Shown here piece after piece: positions 22,947 through 27,880 of a stretch of DNA of 27,880 nucleotides. Each line of letters opens with the position of its first letter. The first letter of the stretch is position 1. The translations under genes were made by a program, and so were the position numbers. The notes beneath the pieces are model-generated. The model was given only the letters and a program-made list of their open reading frames with translations. It had not been told where the DNA came from and ran no database searches. The stretch comes from Methylococcaceae bacterium UBA4132 (GTDB lineage: Bacteria; Pseudomonadota; Gammaproteobacteria; Methylococcales; Methylomonadaceae): positions 23,257 to 51,136 of the forward strand of contig DFWO01000064.1 of assembly GCA_002380945.1 (NCBI GenBank), given 5' to 3'.

Positions 22947-25900
22947 TTATGCTGTCGCTGATGCTTGTACTGCATGAATTTTTTTCAGTGCTTCGCGGTA
23001 ATCGACAGGCATTACTTTAACAAAAAGCGGTAAATAGAAGTGCCAATTAGCCAAAATATGATGCGCTCGCTCACTACCCGTGTAGTGTTTATGATTTTGA
23101 ATCAAGTGTTTCAAGCGTCGTGCATCGTGACGAGTCATATCGGACATAATCTGAACTAACCCGTGCATTTCCAGATCGCCGCCTTGATGTGCGGTCGCTT
23201 CCAACGTTTCATCTTCGGCGAGAACAGGTTCAAGTTCAACCATCGCCATATTACACAGTTTATCAAAATCGCCTGCTTCATCTAACACATAAGCCACGCC
23301 ACCTGACATACCCGCCGCAAAATTGCGTCCAGTTTTGCCAAGCACAACCACTACGCCGCCTGTCATGTATTCACAACCATGATCGCCTACGCCTTCAACA
23401 ACGGCAACCGCGCCAGAATTACGCACTGCGAAACGTTCACCTGCTACACCACTAAAATAACATTCGCCGCTGATTGCACCGTATAACACGGTGTTACCAA
23501 CGATAATATTTTCAGTAGAATTAATCGGGCAGTCTTTAGGTGAATAAATGGCAATCCGTCCGCCACTCATACCTTTACCGACATAATCGTTGCCTTCGCC
23601 TTCCAGCTCTATACTAATACCTTGTGCTAAGAACGCGCCGAAACTTTGTCCCGCCGTGCCTTTGGCATGAATGGCAATGGTGTCTTCAGGCAAACCTTTA
23701 TGACCATAACGCTTAGCCACTTCACCCGATAACATCGCCCCGAAAGTCCGATTGACGTTACGAATCGGTGTATTAATCACCACCGTTTGTCCATTGTCCA
23801 GCGCAGGTTTAGCTTGTGCAATGAGTTCATGATCTAAAGCGTGTTCCAGACCATGGTCTTGTATTTCAGTTTGATAAATCGCTGTGTTTGCATCTACAAC
23901 AGGTTTATAGAAAATGCGGCTAAAGTCTAAACCCTGCGTTTTCCAATGATTAATAGCATGGCGCATATCCAGCACATCGGAACGACCAATCAGCTCATTA
24001 AAGCTACGGAAACCCAGTTTTGCCATCCACTGACGCACATCTTCTGCGACCATGAAGAAATAATTAACAACGTGTTCAGGTTGCCCTGTAAAACGTTTGC
24101 GTAATTCAGGGTCTTGCGTCGCCACACCAACTGGGCAAGTATTTAGATGACATTTACGCATCATTAAACAGCCTGACACGATTAACGGCGCGGTGGCAAA
24201 ACCAAATTCGTCCGCGCCTAATAACGCGCCGATAATGACATCACGACCTGTCCGCAAACCGCCATCGACTTGTACAGCAATCCGACCGCGCAATTTATTC
24301 AGCACTAGCGTTTGATGGGTTTCAGCCAGACCAATTTCCCACGGCAAACCCGCGTGTTTGATAGAAGTTAGCGGGCTTGCACCTGTACCGCCATCGTAAC
24401 CAGAGATAGTGACATGATCGGCATGGGCTTTGGCAACACCCGCAGCAACTGTACCTACACCCACTTCTGATACCAGCTTCACGCTAATCCGCGCCTTGGG
24501 ATTCACGTTTTTCAAGTCATGAATTAATTGCGCTAAATCTTCAATCGAATAAATATCATGATGTGGCGGAGGTGAAATTAAACCTACGCCTTGCGTTGAG
24601 TGACGCACTTTGGCAATCACGGCATCGACTTTATGACCAGGTAATTGACCGCCTTCACCTGGTTTTGCACCTTGTGAGATTTTAATTTGAATATCATCGG
24701 CATTCACCAAATATTCAGTGGTCACACCAAAACGTCCCGAAGCGACTTGTTTAATCGCTGAACGCATGGAATCACCATTCGGCAAAGTTTTAAAACGTTC
24801 GGGTAATTCACCGCCCTCGCCTGTATTGGATTTACCGCCGATACGGTTCATGGCAATCGCTAAGTTGGTGTGTGCTTCGTAAGAAATCGAACCAAATGAC
24901 ATAGCTCCCGTTGCAAAGCGTTTCACGATGCTTGCGGCTGATTCCACTTCGTCTAACGGCACAGGCGTTGTGGCTTCTTTGAATTTCATCAAGCCGCGCA
25001 AGGTTAGTAAGTTTTCGTTTTGATCGTCAATCAAGCGGCAAAACTCAGCATATTTTTCATAGCTGTTGCTACGGGTTGCGTGTTGTAGCGTGCTAATACT
25101 GGCAGGCGTCCAAGTATGGGCTTCACCGCGCAAACGAAACGCATATTCGCCGCCCACATCCAAAGCATTGCGATACAGTGGCGCGTTACCAAAGGCAATA
25201 CGATGACGACGCATAGTTTCTTCGCTGATTTCAGCAAGACCCGCGCCTTCTGTGGTGCTAGTTGTGCCTGTAAAATACTGATCCAAAAACGGTTCAGCCA
25301 AACCAATTGCGTTAAAAATCTGTGCGCCACAATAAGATTGATAGGTTGAAATGCCCATTTTGGACATAACTTTCAACAAGCCTTTAGACGTAGCTTTGAT
25401 ATAGCGTTTATGCGCTTCATATTCAGATAACTGTATTTCTGCACAGAAACTAGACAGCGTATCCAAGGCTAAATAAGGGTTAATGGCTTCCGCGCCGTAA
25501 GCCGCTAATAAAGCGAAATGATGCACTTCACGCGCTTCGCCTGTTTCAACCACTAAACCAACTTTTGTGCGCAAGCCTTCATGCGTTAAATAATGATGTA
25601 CTGCTGAGGTTGCCAATAAGGCTGGAATGGCAATATACGCCGCATCCATATTACTGTCAGACAACACTAAAATATTATTGCCATCTGCTACCGCCTGTTT
25701 TGCCGCAAGACACATTTTTTCCAGCGCGCTTTCCATACCACTTGCACCCAAATCAGCGGGGTAACACAAGGTAACAGTTTTGGTTTTAAACGCGCCGCCT
25801 GTGCGTGATTCGATACGGCGAATTTTTTCTAAATCTTGATTGCTTAAAATTGGTTGTTCAACTTCCAAGCGTTTATGCGTGCCGCCCTCATCCAAACCTA

Positions 25901-27554
25901 ATAAATTAGGACGCGGACCAATGAATGACACCAACGACATCACTAATTCTTCACGAATTGGGTCTATCGCAGGGTTAGTGACTTGCGCAAAGCCTTGTTT
26001 GAAATAATCATACAATAAGCGTGAACGGTCTGATAATACTGCCAAGGCGGCATCAATACCCATAGAACTAATGGCTTCCTGCCCTGTTTGTGCCATCGGT
26101 TTTAAAATAAATTCAATATCTTCACGCGTATAGCCAAACGCTTGTTGACGACACAGCAACGTGTCATCGTCAGGAGCCATCGCTGATACTTCATGCGGCA
26201 GTTTAGCCAGTAAAATTTGGGTTTTATCCAACCACTCTTCATAAGGCTGACTGTTTGCTAAGTTAGCTTTCAGTTCCGCATCATCAATGATACGACCTTG
26301 TTCCGTGTCAATTAACAGCATTTTGCCAGGTTGCAAACGCCATTTTTTAATAATCTTGTGTTGAGGCACTTCCAGTACCCCCATTTCCGAAGCCATGATG
26401 ACAAAATCATCATCGGTGACTAAATAACGAGCAGGACGTAAACCATTACGGTCTAAAGTCGCGCCAATTTGCCGTCCATCGGTAAAGGCAATTGCCGCAG
26501 GTCCATCCCAAGGTTCCATTAATGCCGCGTTATATTCATAAAACGCCCGCAATTTATCATCCATCAACACATTGCCAGCCCACGCTTCGGGAATCAAGAG
26601 CATCATGGCATGAGCCATTGAATAGCCACCCGCTACTAACAATTCTAGTGCGTTATCAAAACACGCAGAATCCGATTGCCCTTCGGCAATCAATGGCCAT
26701 AATTTATGAATATCATCGCCCAATAATTTAGACGCAATCGAATGACGACGCGCCGCCATACCATTAACATTACCTCTCAGGGTATTGATTTCACCATTGT
26801 GAGCAATCAATCTGAAAGGATGCGCTAAATCCCATGTCGGGAAGGTATTAGTAGAAAAACGTTGATGCACCAATGCCAAGGCACTGTCGATACGCTCATC
26901 GCTCAGCTCTGGATAAAAGGTACCGACTTGATTTGCCAGCAACATACCTTTATAAACGATAGTGCGTGAAGATAACGAAGGAATATAAAAGAAGTGACCT
27001 TGTTCTAAGTTCAATTCACGAACCGCATTTTCGACTTGCTTACGAATCACAAACAGCTTACGTTCAAAGGCATTCTGATCGACACAATCTGCACCGCGAG
27101 CGACAAAAATCTGCCGTACCACAGGCTCAACCGACTTAACCGACTCGCCTAAGCCATCATTATTAACAGGCACATCACGCCAGCCCAATAACACCGCTTT
27201 TTCTTGCGCGATAATCTGCGTTAATAAAGCTTCGCAAATACTACGATTGGCAGTATCGCGTGGCAAAAACACCATACCGACCGCATAATCACCCTGTGCA
27301 GGCAAGGAAAAACCACACTCAGCACGCAAAAAGGTATCAGGGATTTGGATTAAAATACCCGCGCCATCCCCTGCTTTAGGATCAGCACCGACCGCGCCAC
27401 GATGAGTTAAGTTAGTCAGTAACTGTAAACCTTGACGGACAATCGCATGGCTTTTTTGCCCTTTGATATGAACAATAAAGCCCACACCGCAGGCATCATG
27501 TTCATGACGAGGATCATACAAACCCTGTCTAGTTGGTAGCGTACTTTGATTCAT
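22947..27554 (-). CDS. gltB: Glutamate synthase large (alpha) subunit GltB
   Basis: A 1535-aa enzyme that turns glutamine and 2-oxoglutarate into two glutamates. The start reads DPRHEHDACGVGFIVHIKG, in which Cys22 becomes the N-terminal nucleophile after propeptide removal. The N-terminal glutaminase domain is followed by the central and FMN-binding synthase domains (SYEAHTNLAIAMNRIGGKSN, GEGGQLPGHKVDAVIA, HHDIYSIEDLAQLIHDLK). The 3Fe-4S cysteines are in GCLMMRKCHLNTCPVGVATQ. The C-terminal GXGXG beta-helix region (GQSFGAFLAQGISIELEGEG, GGVVVVLGKTGRNFAAGMSG) completes the protein. Full length, no break seen. gltD follows, separated by the REP-like repeat. A promoter and operator-like inverted repeat lie about 90-140 bp upstream. 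This is the main ammonium-assimilation route with glutamine synthetase. Confidence 0.98.
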   Translation of the reverse strand: MNQSTLPTRQGLYDPRHEHDACGVGFIVHIKGQKSHAIVRQGLQLLTNLTHRGAVGADPKAGDGAGILIQIPDTFLRAECGFSLPAQGDYAVGMVFLPRDTANRSICEALLTQIIAQEKAVLLGWRDVPVNNDGLGESVKSVEPVVRQIFVARGADCVDQNAFERKLFVIRKQVENAVRELNLEQGHFFYIPSLSSRTIVYKGMLLANQVGTFYPELSDERIDSALALVHQRFSTNTFPTWDLAHPFRLIAHNGEINTLRGNVNGMAARRHSIASKLLGDDIHKLWPLIAEGQSDSACFDNALELLVAGGYSMAHAMMLLIPEAWAGNVLMDDKLRAFYEYNAALMEPWDGPAAIAFTDGRQIGATLDRNGLRPARYLVTDDDFVIMASEMGVLEVPQHKIIKKWRLQPGKMLLIDTEQGRIIDDAELKANLANSQPYEEWLDKTQILLAKLPHEVSAMAPDDDTLLCRQQAFGYTREDIEFILKPMAQTGQEAISSMGIDAALAVLSDRSRLLYDYFKQGFAQVTNPAIDPIREELVMSLVSFIGPRPNLLGLDEGGTHKRLEVEQPILSNQDLEKIRRIESRTGGAFKTKTVTLCYPADLGASGMESALEKMCLAAKQAVADGNNILVLSDSNMDAAYIAIPALLATSAVHHYLTHEGLRTKVGLVVETGEAREVHHFALLAAYGAEAINPYLALDTLSSFCAEIQLSEYEAHKRYIKATSKGLLKVMSKMGISTYQSYCGAQIFNAIGLAEPFLDQYFTGTTSTTEGAGLAEISEETMRRHRIAFGNAPLYRNALDVGGEYAFRLRGEAHTWTPASISTLQHATRSNSYEKYAEFCRLIDDQNENLLTLRGLMKFKEATTPVPLDEVESAASIVKRFATGAMSFGSISYEAHTNLAIAMNRIGGKSNTGEGGELPERFKTLPNGDSMRSAIKQVASGRFGVTTEYLVNADDIQIKISQGAKPGEGGQLPGHKVDAVIAKVRHSTQGVGLISPPPHHDIYSIEDLAQLIHDLKNVNPKARISVKLVSEVGVGTVAAGVAKAHADHVTISGYDGGTGASPLTSIKHAGLPWEIGLAETHQTLVLNKLRGRIAVQVDGGLRTGRDVIIGALLGADEFGFATAPLIVSGCLMMRKCHLNTCPVGVATQDPELRKRFTGQPEHVVNYFFMVAEDVRQWMAKLGFRSFNELIGRSDVLDMRHAINHWKTQGLDFSRIFYKPVVDANTAIYQTEIQDHGLEHALDHELIAQAKPALDNGQTVVINTPIRNVNRTFGAMLSGEVAKRYGHKGLPEDTIAIHAKGTAGQSFGAFLAQGISIELEGEGNDYVGKGMSGGRIAIYSPKDCPINSTENIIVGNTVLYGAISGECYFSGVAGERFAVRNSGAVAVVEGVGDHGCEYMTGGVVVVLGKTGRNFAAGMSGGVAYVLDEAGDFDKLCNMAMVELEPVLAEDETLEATAHQGGDLEMHGLVQIMSDMTRHDARRLKHLIQNHKHYTGSERAHHILANWHFYLPLFVKVMPVDYREALKKIHAVQASATA

Positions 27555-27645
27555 TGATACCTCTAAAATCTATGTGTTAAGGGTCATCCTTCATGCCATA
27601 TAAACCATTATTAAGCATCCATAACGATGCTTTTAAACAGCGTAC

Positions 27646-27667
27646 AATTTGGCAAAACTGCCAAATT
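27646..27667. promoter_or_regulatory. Operator-like inverted repeat over the gltB -10 region
   Basis: AATTTGGCA (27646-27654) and TGCCAAATT (27659-27667) are perfect inverse copies with a 4-bp spacer. The site overlaps the end of the TATAAT and the expected start of transcription, the classic place for a repressor. The regulator is unknown; no regulator gene is in the window. It could also fold as an RNA hairpin at the very 5' end of the message. Confidence 0.5.
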
Positions 27668-27693
27668 ATACAGACGAAAATCAAGTGAGTCAC
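27665..27693 (-). promoter_or_regulatory. Likely sigma70 promoter of gltBD
   Basis: On the minus strand GTGACT (27693-27688) lies 17 bp before a perfect TATAAT (27670-27665). Transcription would start near 27658, leaving a leader of about 100 nt before the gltB ATG at 27554. The leader contains a second stem, AAGCATC/GATGCTT (27613-27619 and 27626-27632). Confidence 0.6.
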
Positions 27694-27880
27694 TCAATTT
27701 TTTAGACGGGCTAGCTGGAAACACACGGGGGATAGTCACTTTGATTTATTTTCCATCATAAGGTTAAAACCACCAGCTTCCAGCCGGTTAGCTTTAGCTG
27801 ATAAAATAATACGTTTTGAGAGGTGTCACGGATTACGGATATGGCAGCCATACGGGTTTTCAAATTGAGTACCACTTTGT
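27694..27880. other. Window-edge sequence upstream of gltB, no identified gene
   Basis: On the minus strand one frame is open from the right edge for about 38 codons (ending RDTSQNVLFYQLKLTGW then KLVVLTL and a TGA near 27757), and on the plus strand an ATG at 27841 is open to the edge. Neither is recognisable over so short a length. The part 27772-27801 contains self-complementary words (CCAGCTTCCAGCCGG, AGCTTTAGCT), so it may be another intergenic repeat. Confidence 0.3.

Noticed and set aside
27757..27880. Short open frames at the right edge on both strands.
   Set aside because: Too short and cut by the window end; self-complementary words suggest intergenic repeat DNA.

Overview
The window looks like chromosomal DNA of a moderately AT-rich gammaproteobacterium with tetrahydromethanopterin (H4MPT)-linked C1 metabolism. 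Two diagnostic genes, fae (formaldehyde-activating enzyme) and mch (methenyl-H4MPT cyclohydrolase), sit among conserved cofactor-linked genes: two ATP-grasp proteins, a CitG-like protein, a DUF3147-type membrane protein and a HisA-like protein. A cytochrome P460 lies in the same cluster. This fits an aerobic methylotroph, most likely a methanotroph (Methylococcales), though a methylotrophic Beggiatoa-like bacterium cannot be excluded. No methane or methanol oxidation gene is present to decide.

Layout. 1-9140 is ordinary housekeeping: the 3' part of a DUF2797 gene (+), a lipoprotein alkaline phosphatase, a CPBP protease, rsmE, a two-gene unknown unit (58-aa ORF plus 151-aa membrane protein) and bioA (all -), then lnt (+) facing argH (-). 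9194-12162 is an accessory-looking stretch. It holds an internal fragment of rsmI, a likely cyclic-di-GMP-I riboswitch with an overlapping terminator, and a secreted LamG/HYR-like surface protein gene whose frame is broken at a run of nine C just after the signal peptide and again at a T5 run. About 600 bp without a clear gene follow. 12163-18873 is the H4MPT region: a HisA-like gene (+) converges on a minus-strand series, ATP-grasp, mch, Bfd-like, P460, DUF3147, RimK-like, CitG-like, fae. The Bfd and P460 genes appear to be later insertions: copies of a dispersed repeat flank them, and a second copy of the last eight mch codons plus a stop lies beyond bfd. 18879-27880 is a pRiA4b ORF-3-like gene, a CysJ-like diflavin reductase, gltD and gltB (all -), with a good sigma70-type promoter and an operator-like inverted repeat ahead of gltB.

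How the genes fit together. Fae condenses formaldehyde with H4MPT. Mch converts methenyl-H4MPT to formyl-H4MPT on the way to formate. The ATP-grasp, CitG-like and HisA-like genes probably make or modify C1 cofactors. P460 could detoxify hydroxylamine, which methanotrophs form from ammonia. GltBD assimilates ammonium. The most interesting places are the riboswitch plus C-tract surface-protein locus and the repeat/mch-tail architecture inside the C1 cluster. Everything here was read by eye, with no database search or folding calculation.
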